Source of the DNA: Stenotrophomonas sp. 24(2023)
Lineage (GTDB): Bacteria > Pseudomonadota > Gammaproteobacteria > Xanthomonadales > Xanthomonadaceae
Direction: 5' to 3'
Assembly (NCBI RefSeq): GCF_030913365.1
Contig: NZ_CP133160.1
Span: 3,758,001-3,822,000 of the forward strand
Length of the DNA: 64,000 nucleotides
The position numbers were made by a program, and so were the translations under genes. Positions 16,884 through 25,688 of this stretch are shown piece after piece. The notes under the pieces are model-generated. The model saw nothing but the letters and a program-made list of their open reading frames with translations, was not told the DNA's origin and did not search any database. Positions within the stretch are counted from its first letter, which is position 1. Each line of letters opens with the position of its first letter.

Positions 16884-19800
16884 CTATTGCACGGTGGCGG
16901 CCGGTTCGATCTCGGGAATCTCCTGCAGCGGCAGCAGATCCATGACATCGCAGAACAACGCGCGGTGCTTCCAATCGGTTCTGTCGCCAATCACGTAGAA
17001 GCGACGCTTGGCGCGCGTCGCGGCGACGTTCAGCAGATTGGGTTCGGATACCGCCCAGTCGCGGGCGCCCGATGCCTCCGTGCTGCCTCCCAGCACCATG
17101 ATGACGACCGGCGCCTCCTTGCCCTGCATCGTGTGGATCGTGCCGGATACCATCCGGCTGCGCAGCAGATGTTTGAGATTCTGCTGGATGGCCTTGAATG
17201 GCGTGATGACTGAAATGTCCTTGGCGCTGACACCCTCTTCATGCAGCCGTGCCAGCAACCTGTGCAATGCCTGGCCTTCGGCGGGCACCCAGTTGCCTTC
17301 GGAGGGGCCGCGAGCCTGTATCCAGCCGGTTGGCAGACTGGCGGGTGTTTCCTTGCCTGCGCGCGGTGCCACGGTTCCATACACCATCGCCCCATCGTAG
17401 GCGATGCGGTTGGCCAGGTCGTGCATGGGCCTGTCGCAGCGGCGGTGGACGACCAGTGGCAGCCCCACCCAGGCTTTGCTGTTGGCCGGGCCGGCCATGC
17501 GGCCCCATTGGGTGGCCTCATCGGCCAGTGTCTGGGCCGATTGACGGCTGGGCAACCAGTGCGGCTCGACACGGTAGCGTGTACGCATATGCTCCAGCAC
17601 CGCGTCGGATACGGTGAGGATGGGCTTGAGCTGCAGGGGGTCCCCCACCAGCACCGCGCGGCGGGACCGCAACAGGGCGCCCACCGCCGCCTGCGGCGAC
17701 GCCTGGCCGGCTTCGTCCACCAGCAGCCAGCCGATCTCGCCGGCATTCAACGAGCCGAACGAACGAGCGAACGATGCGAAGGTGCTGCTCAGTACCGGCA
17801 CGACCATGAACAGCGACGCCCATGCAGAGCGGATCGCATCGCGTGAAAGCCCTTGGTAGCGCGAGCCTGTCAGCAGGCCGTTGGCCAGGAACAGATTGGC
17901 GCGTATCCGGGAAGCCTCCAGTGCGAAGAATGCCTGGTGGAGCTTCAGCGCCTGGATGAAGACGCGCGCGCGCGCCTGCCGCCAGCCCTCGATGTGCCAC
18001 GGTGCGGCAAGCTCGATGGCGTCACCATGGCCGATGCTGCCGCCCTGCAGCCAGGCCAGCAGGTGGCCGGCCTGGCAGGCGCTGGCCAGCCGGGCAGCAT
18101 CCTGCGCCAGGGTCTGTTCTTTTTGCTGTAATCCTTCCAGGGCCTGTCGCGCGCTGGCGATTTGCTGTTCCAGGTCCTGTTTCGATGCCGCGAGCTGCCG
18201 GGTCAGGCGGGTGACCCGTGCGAATTCGGCCTTGGCCAGCGCATGACGGTCGGCAAGCACGGTCTGCGTCGCGTTCCAGGTGCGCTGTACGTTCCATAGG
18301 CTCAGCAGCTTTGCCCACAGGCCCGGCTGGCGGGCCTGGTGCTGTGCCAGCGCCTGCAGGCACTGGTTGAGTGCTGTATTGGCCAGGCGGCCTTCCCCGG
18401 CATCCAGGCGTTCAAGCTGCTGTGCCACGCCGACCAGCGTCTGCTCAAGCGCGGGCAGCGCCTGCATGCTGTCGGCTATCGCCTTCCTGGCCTTGCAGAT
18501 GGCCTGGACCCGTTCGCGAATGCGGTCGGCATCGGCACGGACTGTACGCACCCTGGCCTTGGCCGCTTCATAGTCAGAAACGGCCTGTTGCCACAGCGCC
18601 TGCCGTTCCTCCGAAGAACGGGCCGCGTTGGCCTGGGCATTGGCAGTGAGCCAGCCCAGCAGGCCTTTGGGCCCGTTTTCTTTCCCGGGCGTCACCTGGC
18701 TGCCTTCACCATCACGGTCTTCAGCGCGCTGCGCCGCTGCGGGGGGCGCAGCGAACAGGCCCTCCACAAGGCTGCCGGTATCCCCATCGCCGGCGAGGTC
18801 GGCTTCGTCCTCGGCGGCCGGGTCGGCGTCGTCGCCGCTGTTGGGGGAGGGGCGGTTCCCGAAGAAGTAACGATCGACGAACCGGGTCCGCCGCTTCTTG
18901 CTGCCCAACGGGCCTGAGATCAGCCCCCAGGCCGGTTTGCCGGCGACCAGTTCCCCGAGCTCGGCGAAGTATTCGGCGTCGGGCAGCCAGCTTGCATCGA
19001 CCTTGTCGCGCTGGGGCAGTTCGAGCGTGACATTTTCCACCGCACCATTGTTGGATGAGGCGACCACGATCTCGAAGCCGTACAGCAGCGGGTCGAGCTT
19101 GAAGCAGGTTTGCTGCCTGCCACCGTCATTGGCGGCTTCGCGCCCATTTCGTGCAAAGCCGTCAGAAGCACGCCGCAGGCCGGAAAGTGCATCGGCCCGG
19201 CGAGTGATGATGGCGGCCACCAGGTCGCGCAACAGGGTTGTCTTGCCGGTGCCGGGCGGGCCATTGACCCCCAGCAGCCCCTGGCCATCGGCCAGGGTGG
19301 ACAGGATCGTATTGACGGCCAACTGCTGGGAATGCACGAGGCCCTGGTGATGTTCCGTAGGCCAGCAACTGTCGGCATAGGCGTCGGGCATCAAGCGGTC
19401 GATCAGCGGTAACGACGCGGCAGGATCGTCCACATGCAGGCGCGGCTGGGGATCATGCCGGCGTAGATAGTGATCCAGCGGCGTGCTTTTCGTGCCCTTG
19501 CCGATGGCGTCGGCGGCGTCGGCCAGATCGCCGAGCAGGAAACTGTTGAGGGGATCGTCTTCCTGTTCGGGCTTGTCGGGGTTGACCGGTTGTGAGCGGA
19601 AGCGGAACGGATGACGGTCCATGTCGCCGAAGAAGTCCGCCACGCCGAGGAACTGGAGCGTCCAGCGGGTGAGTTCGCGCAGGCTGTCACCGGATACCGG
19701 GTCACCGAGCAGGGTGCAGGCCTGGTCGCCGAATGCCTTCTGATCGTCTTCGAATCCGCGGGCCCAGTCCTTTCCGGTCAGGACCCGGCCGAGGAACCAC

Positions 19801-20189
19801 GCTTCACTGGAAAGCACGCAGCTGTCAGCGACGAGGCGGCCATCCTGGGTGAACTTTGCCGCAAACAAGGCAGAGTCACGACGCTGCGGCTCGCGGTAGC
19901 CCTGACCGGCGCCATAGACATCGTCGAGTTTTGCAGCAACCAGCCGGCTGTCATACAGGTGGGCGAAGAGCGTATGGCTCCAGATGCGCTTGGCGGGCAG
20001 CGCCTGCTGCGTGACGCTGCTTTCCGTTGCCCAGGGCACAACGGGGTGGCGTATGGGTGTGTCGTGGATGAATGCCCTGTACAGGCTGCTGCGTTCTTCA
20101 AGCTTGGGTGCCGCCTGTGGCTGCAGCAGCTCGACTGCATGCCAGTAACGGATGATGCGTTCCTGGTCCTTCAAGATTTCTTCCTCCAT
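16884..20189 (-). CDS. Large SF1 (UPF1/Dna2-like) helicase with coiled-coil insertion
   Basis: 1101-residue superfamily 1 helicase. Walker A is GPPGTGKTT with Lys316, motif II is DEAGQASPQAA near residue 823, motif III is VLVGDPLQLKPI, and motifs V/VI appear as TIHTMQGKEAPVVIMV and LLNVAATRAKRRFYVIGD. Between motifs I and II lies a ~400-residue insertion: an acidic low-complexity linker (about residues 465-520) and long heptad-rich helices. The first ~280 residues have no domain I recognise. I start at MEEEILKDQERIIR; in-frame codons upstream reach 20315 but look non-coding. It stands alone behind copy 2 of the intergenic element. Helicases of this type occur in RNA/DNA repair and in several defence systems; the role here is unknown. 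Confidence 0.85.
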   Translation of the reverse strand: MEEEILKDQERIIRYWHAVELLQPQAAPKLEERSSLYRAFIHDTPIRHPVVPWATESSVTQQALPAKRIWSHTLFAHLYDSRLVAAKLDDVYGAGQGYREPQRRDSALFAAKFTQDGRLVADSCVLSSEAWFLGRVLTGKDWARGFEDDQKAFGDQACTLLGDPVSGDSLRELTRWTLQFLGVADFFGDMDRHPFRFRSQPVNPDKPEQEDDPLNSFLLGDLADAADAIGKGTKSTPLDHYLRRHDPQPRLHVDDPAASLPLIDRLMPDAYADSCWPTEHHQGLVHSQQLAVNTILSTLADGQGLLGVNGPPGTGKTTLLRDLVAAIITRRADALSGLRRASDGFARNGREAANDGGRQQTCFKLDPLLYGFEIVVASSNNGAVENVTLELPQRDKVDASWLPDAEYFAELGELVAGKPAWGLISGPLGSKKRRTRFVDRYFFGNRPSPNSGDDADPAAEDEADLAGDGDTGSLVEGLFAAPPAAAQRAEDRDGEGSQVTPGKENGPKGLLGWLTANAQANAARSSEERQALWQQAVSDYEAAKARVRTVRADADRIRERVQAICKARKAIADSMQALPALEQTLVGVAQQLERLDAGEGRLANTALNQCLQALAQHQARQPGLWAKLLSLWNVQRTWNATQTVLADRHALAKAEFARVTRLTRQLAASKQDLEQQIASARQALEGLQQKEQTLAQDAARLASACQAGHLLAWLQGGSIGHGDAIELAAPWHIEGWRQARARVFIQALKLHQAFFALEASRIRANLFLANGLLTGSRYQGLSRDAIRSAWASLFMVVPVLSSTFASFARSFGSLNAGEIGWLLVDEAGQASPQAAVGALLRSRRAVLVGDPLQLKPILTVSDAVLEHMRTRYRVEPHWLPSRQSAQTLADEATQWGRMAGPANSKAWVGLPLVVHRRCDRPMHDLANRIAYDGAMVYGTVAPRAGKETPASLPTGWIQARGPSEGNWVPAEGQALHRLLARLHEEGVSAKDISVITPFKAIQQNLKHLLRSRMVSGTIHTMQGKEAPVVIMVLGGSTEASGARDWAVSEPNLLNVAATRAKRRFYVIGDRTDWKHRALFCDVMDLLPLQEIPEIEPAATVQ

Positions 20190-20851
20190 GGCCAACCGGA
20201 TACCATCAATGGCCAGTGCGATCCGACATTCAGTTCCAGGCTTAAGAGCGGCCGCGACACGCCAAACTTGATGCTTGGGGCTTCGCGCCTGCTGGATTCT
20301 GGAGTGCCATCGCACAGAGCGGGGCGGGGAGGTGTCACCGGCAGCCGGCGCATGTGGCAGGGCGTGGTCCTCCGGGCATGCCGGGCGGTGATGTGTCCTG
20401 GAACAGGTACGTCATCGCCCACGTTGCCCGTCCAGCACCCCAGCGGATTGCCAGCCGGCACCGCTTGGGGTCGGTACCGGCTGGCAAGCGCAGACAACTG
20501 TTGTTGCAGGGTCATGGACCCACCACCCGTTGTCGGTGGCGGGCCATGGTGTTTAGGTCGTCGCCCTGAGTTCCAATTGAAAGTCCCTAAGAAAAATCGG
20601 ATTCCAAGAGTGTGAATCTATGGTGCGCCGGTTTCCGGGGTCCTTCCTGTCGCGAGGATGGCCGATCGCGTGCAAGCGATGTGGAACACGACAGGTGGTG
20701 TCGTCTGGGGCCTTACGGTGCCGTCAGTAATGACACCCATTGCGCAGACCCGTGGTGGAAACCAAGCCGGCAACGAACGAAAACAGCGGCTTCTGCCGCG
20801 TGCATGAGGCCGCGGAGCGAGGCAAAACCGACATTCCTGCGGCAGGGCCCA
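20190..20851 (-). other. Intergenic region upstream of helicase gene
   Basis: 662 bp between the helicase start and the end of the peptidase gene. It contains copy 2 of the structured element at 20443-20582. The flanks (20190-20442 and 20583-20851) show no convincing gene, hairpin terminator or operator. Confidence 0.5.
20443..20582 (-). repeat. Structured intergenic element, copy 2
   Basis: About 140 bp. It shares with copy 1 the start GCGGATTGCC-GCCGGCACCG, a stem formed by TTGCCAGCCGGCACC/GGTACCGGCTGGCAA, the 19-bp block CCACCCGTTGTCGGTGGCG, and the end TCGCCCTGA..CCAATTGAAA. The stem bases differ between copies in a way that keeps most pairing, suggesting selection on RNA or DNA structure. 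Confidence 0.75.
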
Positions 20852-22231
20852 TCACGTCCCGCATCGACGCTTGCCACCGGAAACACAGCGTGCCTGCCAA
20901 CGTTGCCATGTGTCGGCATCGATACCGGCCCGTCGTGCGATGCCTTGCAGATCCGACCAGTTGCGCGGCGAAGGGGCGGCCAGCAGGCCGCGCATGAAGG
21001 CCTGCATCCGGGCCTGGCCCACCTGCGATTCCAGCGAAAGCAGCAGCAGCGGCCCATAGCCATACCTGTATGTTTCGTCCAGGTCCGACGCCTCATCCAC
21101 GGCATCCAGCGACAGCGGTGGTGTGTCCTGCGTATCGATGGCCGATTGCAGGCGGGCCACATACGCGTCGGCGGCGGCATCGCCGCTGATGGCGCGTAGT
21201 GCCTTGATGGACAGGAACTCCGCGGTGGATTCCAGCAGGAACCAGAAGTAAGGTCCCTGTGGCCGGTTCACCGTGCCGAAGTAGTAATGCGCCATTTCGT
21301 GGGCCAGGTACTGCACCCGCTGCTGCGCCGGGTCGCCACCGGCCTGCAGCGCCCCGGCTACCTTGCCGACGCTGCCGCTCATGGCGATGGTGGGCCAGGT
21401 GGCAAAGCCCCATTCGCTGCCGTGGCGGTCGCGCTCGACCTGGTTCAGGGTGACCATGCGCAGGAAGGTGGGGCGCTCGGCCAGCGGCTGGCCCATGTAG
21501 CGGCCATGCTGATCGGCGATGCGCTTGACCATGCCGGACAAGACATCGACCTGCGCCGTGGGCAGGGTCTCGTTGAGGATTGTCACCTGCGCGGTGCGGG
21601 TGATGGGCCCGCTGCCCCCGAACAGCAGGATGGGCCGGGTGGCATCGCTGCCGAAGCGGCCTTGCGTGCCTTCGATGGCCGGGCTGCCGTTGAGGTACAG
21701 GAAGCGGCAGCCGGTGCAGTCCACCTGCAGGTCGTATCGGCTTTCGCTGCGGCGAACGCGGGCCTTCGGGTCGAAGGACAGCGGCAGCCAGGCGGACTGT
21801 TCGGTGAAGCGCGCGCTGTCACCGTTGAACGCCATCATGCCCTTGAAGTCTGCCGGGGCATCATGCTCGGCATACACGGGGAAGGCGCCCACATACTGCA
21901 CGCAGAGCGTGGCCGGTGTACCGGCCACCGCGTAGACGCGTGCCTCGCCATCCACGCCGGGGGCATACCAGCCATCAAAGTCCACGGGCGCCCCCGCGCC
22001 GTCGGTGACCCGCGCGACGTTCAGCCCGGCATTGAGGACGAAGGCATCGCGCGCTTCCATGGGGCGGTCGGACAGGCAGACGTTGCCCTCCACGTGCCCG
22101 TTGGTGATGTTCACCTGCACGCTGCCACGGGTGAGTGGCAACGCCGCAGCCGGGGGCGGTGCGGCCAGTGCCGGCGCGGAAAACAGCACGGCGGTCAGAA
22201 CGGCGGGCAGCAGGGTCTTGCAGGGTGTCAT
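20852..22231 (-). CDS. Secreted gluzincin-type (M1-like) metallopeptidase
   Basis: About 460 residues with an N-terminal signal peptide (LLPAVLTAVLFSAPALA). The zinc site HEMAH lies in QYLAHEMAHYYFG, with the third ligand Glu in WFLLESTAEF some 20 residues later: the HExxH-x18-E pattern of M1-like gluzincins. The N-terminal half is beta-rich and has a CTGC pair. I prefer the ATG that gives MTPCKTLLP; an upstream ATG at 22243 adds four residues. It is monocistronic on the minus strand. It probably acts in the periplasm or outside the cell; the substrate is unknown, and its subfamily is not one I can name. Confidence 0.75.
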   Translation of the reverse strand: MTPCKTLLPAVLTAVLFSAPALAAPPPAAALPLTRGSVQVNITNGHVEGNVCLSDRPMEARDAFVLNAGLNVARVTDGAGAPVDFDGWYAPGVDGEARVYAVAGTPATLCVQYVGAFPVYAEHDAPADFKGMMAFNGDSARFTEQSAWLPLSFDPKARVRRSESRYDLQVDCTGCRFLYLNGSPAIEGTQGRFGSDATRPILLFGGSGPITRTAQVTILNETLPTAQVDVLSGMVKRIADQHGRYMGQPLAERPTFLRMVTLNQVERDRHGSEWGFATWPTIAMSGSVGKVAGALQAGGDPAQQRVQYLAHEMAHYYFGTVNRPQGPYFWFLLESTAEFLSIKALRAISGDAAADAYVARLQSAIDTQDTPPLSLDAVDEASDLDETYRYGYGPLLLLSLESQVGQARMQAFMRGLLAAPSPRNWSDLQGIARRAGIDADTWQRWQARCVSGGKRRCGT

Positions 22232-22402
22232 CGGGCCATCCATGGGTGGGTTCCGGCAACTATAGAAGCATTGCCAGGCCCTGCCGACCGTCTGCTGGTC
22301 ACCCGGGCCAATGGCGCTGGCGCAACGCGGCCGGATAGGGCAGTCGCGCGCCCAACACGGGTGGCCGACGGCTCCCCTGTGCCGGTGCGCGGGAGTGCTG
22401 GA

Positions 22403-23104
22403 CTAGAAGGTTGGATCGATGACAGGCAGCAACTCCAGGTCGCTCATGTCCATCTCGATCTGGTTGGCGCGCTGGATATGGTGCGTGTCCGCAAGGTTGA
22501 ATGCCTCGTCGATGGAGACAATGATTGATCCGCCGGGTGCGGGCAGGATGGCAGCGGCCAACGGCAGTTGTTCGTGGGTGACCGTTTCGGGAACATAGGC
22601 CATCCATCCCAGACACTTCCGGTGGGGAAACGTGGCGTGCGCCGTGCGGTAGTACTTGAACGCCCCGTCAACCTTGTCGTAGACATCCGCGAAGGCAAAG
22701 GTGATTCCGGGCTCGCCTTCCAGTACCGCAAGCAGGATGTCCGAGACAATCGGTGTCGGGTTTGCTTTGACTTCGTCGGGCCTATAGACGGAAATGGTCA
22801 TGTAGCTGCATTCCGGGTTGTAGTCGATCTCTATCAGGCCCGGGAAGCGGCGGGTCGCATTGTCGCTGGAAACATAGGCGCCGAACGATGTCGAGCCCAG
22901 TAGTTCGGAGCGCTTGCGTAGCCGAGGCAGCGCGATGTCTTCCTGCTCGAACCTGACAGGTTGCTGGCCAGGCGCGTTGACCCCACAGAACCAAAGATGA
23001 TTTCCGGGGATTCGTCGGAGCGTTTCCCGCAACTGACGATAGGAAGCTTGGAAATCGGTCTTGACCTGTTTGGTGATGTCGATGCGAATGTAAGTGGAGA
23101 TCAT
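22403..23104 (-). CDS. Imm52-type immunity protein
   Basis: 233-residue cytosolic protein starting MISTYIRIDITKQVK. Its start overlaps the toxin gene stop by 4 bp (ATGA). The pattern and position match the Imm52 family, which is encoded directly after Tox-REase-5 toxins. It contains the segment CLGWMAYVPETVT typical of these immunity proteins, and has no signal or membrane segment, consistent with neutralising a nuclease in the cytoplasm. The longer open frame upstream (to 23206) lies inside the toxin gene and was not used. Base composition is lower in GC than the neighbours, as is usual for toxin-immunity cargo. Confidence 0.8.
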   Translation of the reverse strand: MISTYIRIDITKQVKTDFQASYRQLRETLRRIPGNHLWFCGVNAPGQQPVRFEQEDIALPRLRKRSELLGSTSFGAYVSSDNATRRFPGLIEIDYNPECSYMTISVYRPDEVKANPTPIVSDILLAVLEGEPGITFAFADVYDKVDGAFKYYRTAHATFPHRKCLGWMAYVPETVTHEQLPLAAAILPAPGGSIIVSIDEAFNLADTHHIQRANQIEMDMSDLELLPVIDPTF

Positions 23105-23820
23105 GCTTGGATGACCTTCTGAGCGTAGGGGGTGTGGTGGCAGATAATTGGCTTTGGAATGGTGGGAGTAACCCAGCTGCACACCTCCGCTTGCATGAAG
23201 TGCCACTGCAGTTTTGCTTGAGGAAGCGCGGTGCTTATGGCTGAAATCTGGCGGTTTGCCTCCAGGATAAGGCCTGGGAACACAATCTCTGCGGCGAAGC
23301 CTGGGGCAGGTGTGCCATCATCCCGCGATAGAAACTGCGCGTATCTTCCCTTTGCATCCACTACCGTGCACTGTGATCTCCAGAAACCATCAAAGTACAC
23401 CCCGCCGTACAGCCATTCTATCAGATTGAGCTGTTCGGCATTGGGCTGCGCAGCGCCTTTGATCGCAGAGATGGCACGCCCTGCAAGGGATGTGTCGAAG
23501 TCGGTAATGGGCAGGCCCGTGTCTTTGTCGCAGTAACTGAAGTGTTCCGGCCCGGCATGCATGTTCGCGATCTGCAACTGGTAGTCCCAGTTGAGTTTGT
23601 TCTGGCGACGGACCGCACGGCGCGGTGCTGCTGGTACCAGCGCCCCTTTCCCCAAAGCGCATGCATTGCAGTCGGTAGCGTCGCCTTGACTGCTGCAATC
23701 ACCGGTTCTGGTGCCTTCCAACGGGACAACTCCCGTCGCAGGTCTGGGCCATCTCATCGCCACAGAACGGCTGATGAGCTGACCAATGGCACGGATGCCT
23801 GTCGGAAGGGTGGTGGCCAT
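23101..23820 (-). CDS. Tox-REase-5 nuclease toxin (T6SS cargo)
   Basis: 239-residue protein. The C-terminal domain, from about residue 75 (NWDYQLQIANMHAG), has the Tox-REase-5 layout: EWLYGGVYFDGFW, a Cys followed by VVDAKGRYAQF with the catalytic-type D-x-K, Glu in LILEANRQ, and WHFMQAEVCSW near the end. This restriction-endonuclease fold is used as a DNase by polymorphic toxins. The first ~70 residues are a short basic linker with a CNAC pair. It starts 3 bp after the PAAR reading frame and is followed by its immunity gene. It probably rides on the PAAR spike tip of a type VI secretion system; none of the secretion genes themselves are in the window. Confidence 0.82.
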   Translation of the reverse strand: MATTLPTGIRAIGQLISRSVAMRWPRPATGVVPLEGTRTGDCSSQGDATDCNACALGKGALVPAAPRRAVRRQNKLNWDYQLQIANMHAGPEHFSYCDKDTGLPITDFDTSLAGRAISAIKGAAQPNAEQLNLIEWLYGGVYFDGFWRSQCTVVDAKGRYAQFLSRDDGTPAPGFAAEIVFPGLILEANRQISAISTALPQAKLQWHFMQAEVCSWVTPTIPKPIICHHTPYAQKVIQA

Positions 23821-23823
23821 GGA

Positions 23824-24379
23824 TCAAGTCTCCCATCGTGCTTGTGCGTGGAAGACCGATAGCAGGTCCTGCGCTGCGAGACTGGGATGGGCGGAGGTCT
23901 TCAGCTTCAGCAGGACAGAGGGTTCGCGCCGAAGCAATCCGTCTGTAGTGGCGTCTGCCTTCACCCAGGAAACAAGGGTAGGAACACGTGTGATATGCAG
24001 TTCATGGGTGGCGGTGTCATACGAAGCGCGCACGGCTTCGAACTGTTGGCGATAGCGACGCGCCGGTGGTTGTGCCGGAGGCTGACACGCCGGTCATGGA
24101 TGTTCCATCACCCTCGGAATTGATCAGGACACGGTGCTGCTGATGCGATTCAAGACTGCAGCCGCAGGCAAGCGTGTCGCCGTGGCGGGCCACCGCATTC
24201 CCATCGATGATCCATGTGGGATCACCTGTGACGATGGAAAACACACCGGTATGCTTGGGGCAGGTGGCCTTGTCGCCGATCCTGGCCACCGGCTTGCCAT
24301 CGATGTCAGTAGTGGCTGATCCCGTGATGACCGCGCCGCCGCCGCTATGCCGATCCCCCTCGACGATGATCATTTTCAT
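23824..24379 (-). pseudogene. PAAR-domain T6SS spike-tip protein, apparently frameshifted
   Basis: From ATG at 24379 the frame encodes a PAAR domain (MKMIIVEGDRHSGGGAVITG to HGDTLACGC and QQHRVLI, residues 1-88) and then runs out at 24017 in unlikely sequence. In another frame, the same DNA from about 24090 reads PPAQPPARRYRQQFEAVRAS and continues to a stop at 23824, 3 bp before the toxin start. This is a natural-looking Pro-rich linker plus a C-terminal extension of about 90 residues. A single-base indel near 24065-24091 would join both into one ~180-residue protein. Either a real mutation, a sequencing error, or two separate genes could explain this; I think the first two likelier. If real, loading of the toxin could be impaired. 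Confidence 0.65.
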
Positions 24380-24579
24380 GGGTCACGTTCCGTTTGACGT
24401 GACTCGAATGTAGAGGCGTCGTTTCGGTCATAAGGGTGGTTTGTGCCAGGAAATGCGATCCATGTCGCGCTGCTGAGCACTGAGTATCTTTATCGGCGTT
24501 CACCAACACGGCGTCTGGGCGTGAATCCAAAGGTAATCACGACACATCCATCAGCCACTTCGGCTTGGGTACATTGCGA

Positions 24580-24855
24580 TTACGTGCTTCCCCGCCACTG
24601 CTTCACCGCAAGAAATACATGCAGCAGCAGGAACACTACCGCCAGATAGCCCCAGACCCGCAGCCCGATATCCAGCGCATCCAGATGGTGGCGGTAGGTG
24701 AGAAAGGCGAAGTAGACCAGGCCGAACACCACCGCGAGCAGTTGCGTGCCGGCGAGCCCGATCAGGAGCGAGCGCATTTCCTCGTGCTTTGCGTTGCTGT
24801 GCATCGGCCTGTCCGCGCGCGGGGGAAAGGAGGGGGACTGGCGTGGGGTGCTCAT
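24580..24855 (-). CDS. Small two-helix membrane protein
   Basis: 91 residues with two hydrophobic segments (about residues 29-51 and 66-84, LLIGLAGTQLLAVVFGLVYF and VWGYLAVVFLLLHVFLAV) after a charged N-terminus. Its start overlaps the stop of the COG4705 gene by 4 bp, so the two are translated together and may act together in the inner membrane. I recognise no family. Confidence 0.6.
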   Translation of the reverse strand: MSTPRQSPSFPPRADRPMHSNAKHEEMRSLLIGLAGTQLLAVVFGLVYFAFLTYRHHLDALDIGLRVWGYLAVVFLLLHVFLAVKQWRGST

Positions 24856-25610
24856 GCGATGGCCCGCCGCCGCCGCATCGACACGGCCACCAGGGTGGCC
24901 AGCAGGGTGAACAGCACCAGTGACGCGCCCACGGTGCCGATGCCCAGCCCGCCCCTTTCCAGGGGCTTGGTCAGCAGATCGCCAAAGGTGGCGCCGAACG
25001 GACGGGTGAGCACGAAGGCGATCCAGAACAGCACCACGCGGTTGATGCCGGCGATGCGGCTGGCCAGCGCCGTCAGCGCGATGAGGCCGCCGATCAACAG
25101 TGCGCCGCCGGTGAAGCCCAGCCCGGAATCATCGGCCAGGAAATCCCCGAGGGCGGTGCCCAGGGTGTTGGACAGCAGTACGGCGGTCCAATAGAACGCT
25201 TCCGCGCGCGGCGAGGTGATGGCGCTGACCGAGATCGATTTCCCGGTCAACCGCCAGGCCAGCAGCACCAGTGCCAGGCAGGCCGCCAGCACCGTGGCGC
25301 CGGTGGCATAGCCCAGCCCGAGGGTGCGGTCCAGCAGATCGGACAGGGTGGTGCCGGCGGTGCTGGTGGCCAGTACCACGGACCAGAACAGCACCGGATG
25401 GAAGCGCGGCGCTGACAACTGCCCGGCGAGCAGGCCGGCGAACACCGCCAGCAGGAACCCCGAGCTGGCGAGATAGCCCAGCCCCAGTGTCATCGACAGC
25501 AGATCGCCGGCGGTTTCCCCCAGCGTGGTGGCCGCGATCTTCATCACCCAGAAGGCGAGGGTGACGGTGGCGACCTTGCTGTGCAATACACCCGCGTCTG
25601 TAGCAGTCAT
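24852..25610 (-). CDS. COG4705 family membrane-anchored protein with four internal repeats
   Basis: 252-residue inner-membrane protein with about eight transmembrane segments, matching the uncharacterised COG4705 family. A motif recurs four times: TLGETAGDLLSMTLGLGY, TAGTTLSDLLDRTLGLGY, TLGTALGDFLADDSGLGF and PFGATFGDLLTKPLE-GGLG. The protein is therefore built from four two-helix units, each with a polar GDLL-type turn that could line a pore or bind a ligand. It is the first gene of a two-gene unit with the small membrane protein. The function is not known; transport is a reasonable guess. Confidence 0.75.
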   Translation of the reverse strand: MTATDAGVLHSKVATVTLAFWVMKIAATTLGETAGDLLSMTLGLGYLASSGFLLAVFAGLLAGQLSAPRFHPVLFWSVVLATSTAGTTLSDLLDRTLGLGYATGATVLAACLALVLLAWRLTGKSISVSAITSPRAEAFYWTAVLLSNTLGTALGDFLADDSGLGFTGGALLIGGLIALTALASRIAGINRVVLFWIAFVLTRPFGATFGDLLTKPLERGGLGIGTVGASLVLFTLLATLVAVSMRRRRAIA

Positions 25611-25688
25611 CTGGCATGCCCGTGTGGCCTGTTGCCGATGCTGGGCTGCCGGCCGTCGGAACGCGGTCGGAAAGTCGCGCGGTGATCC

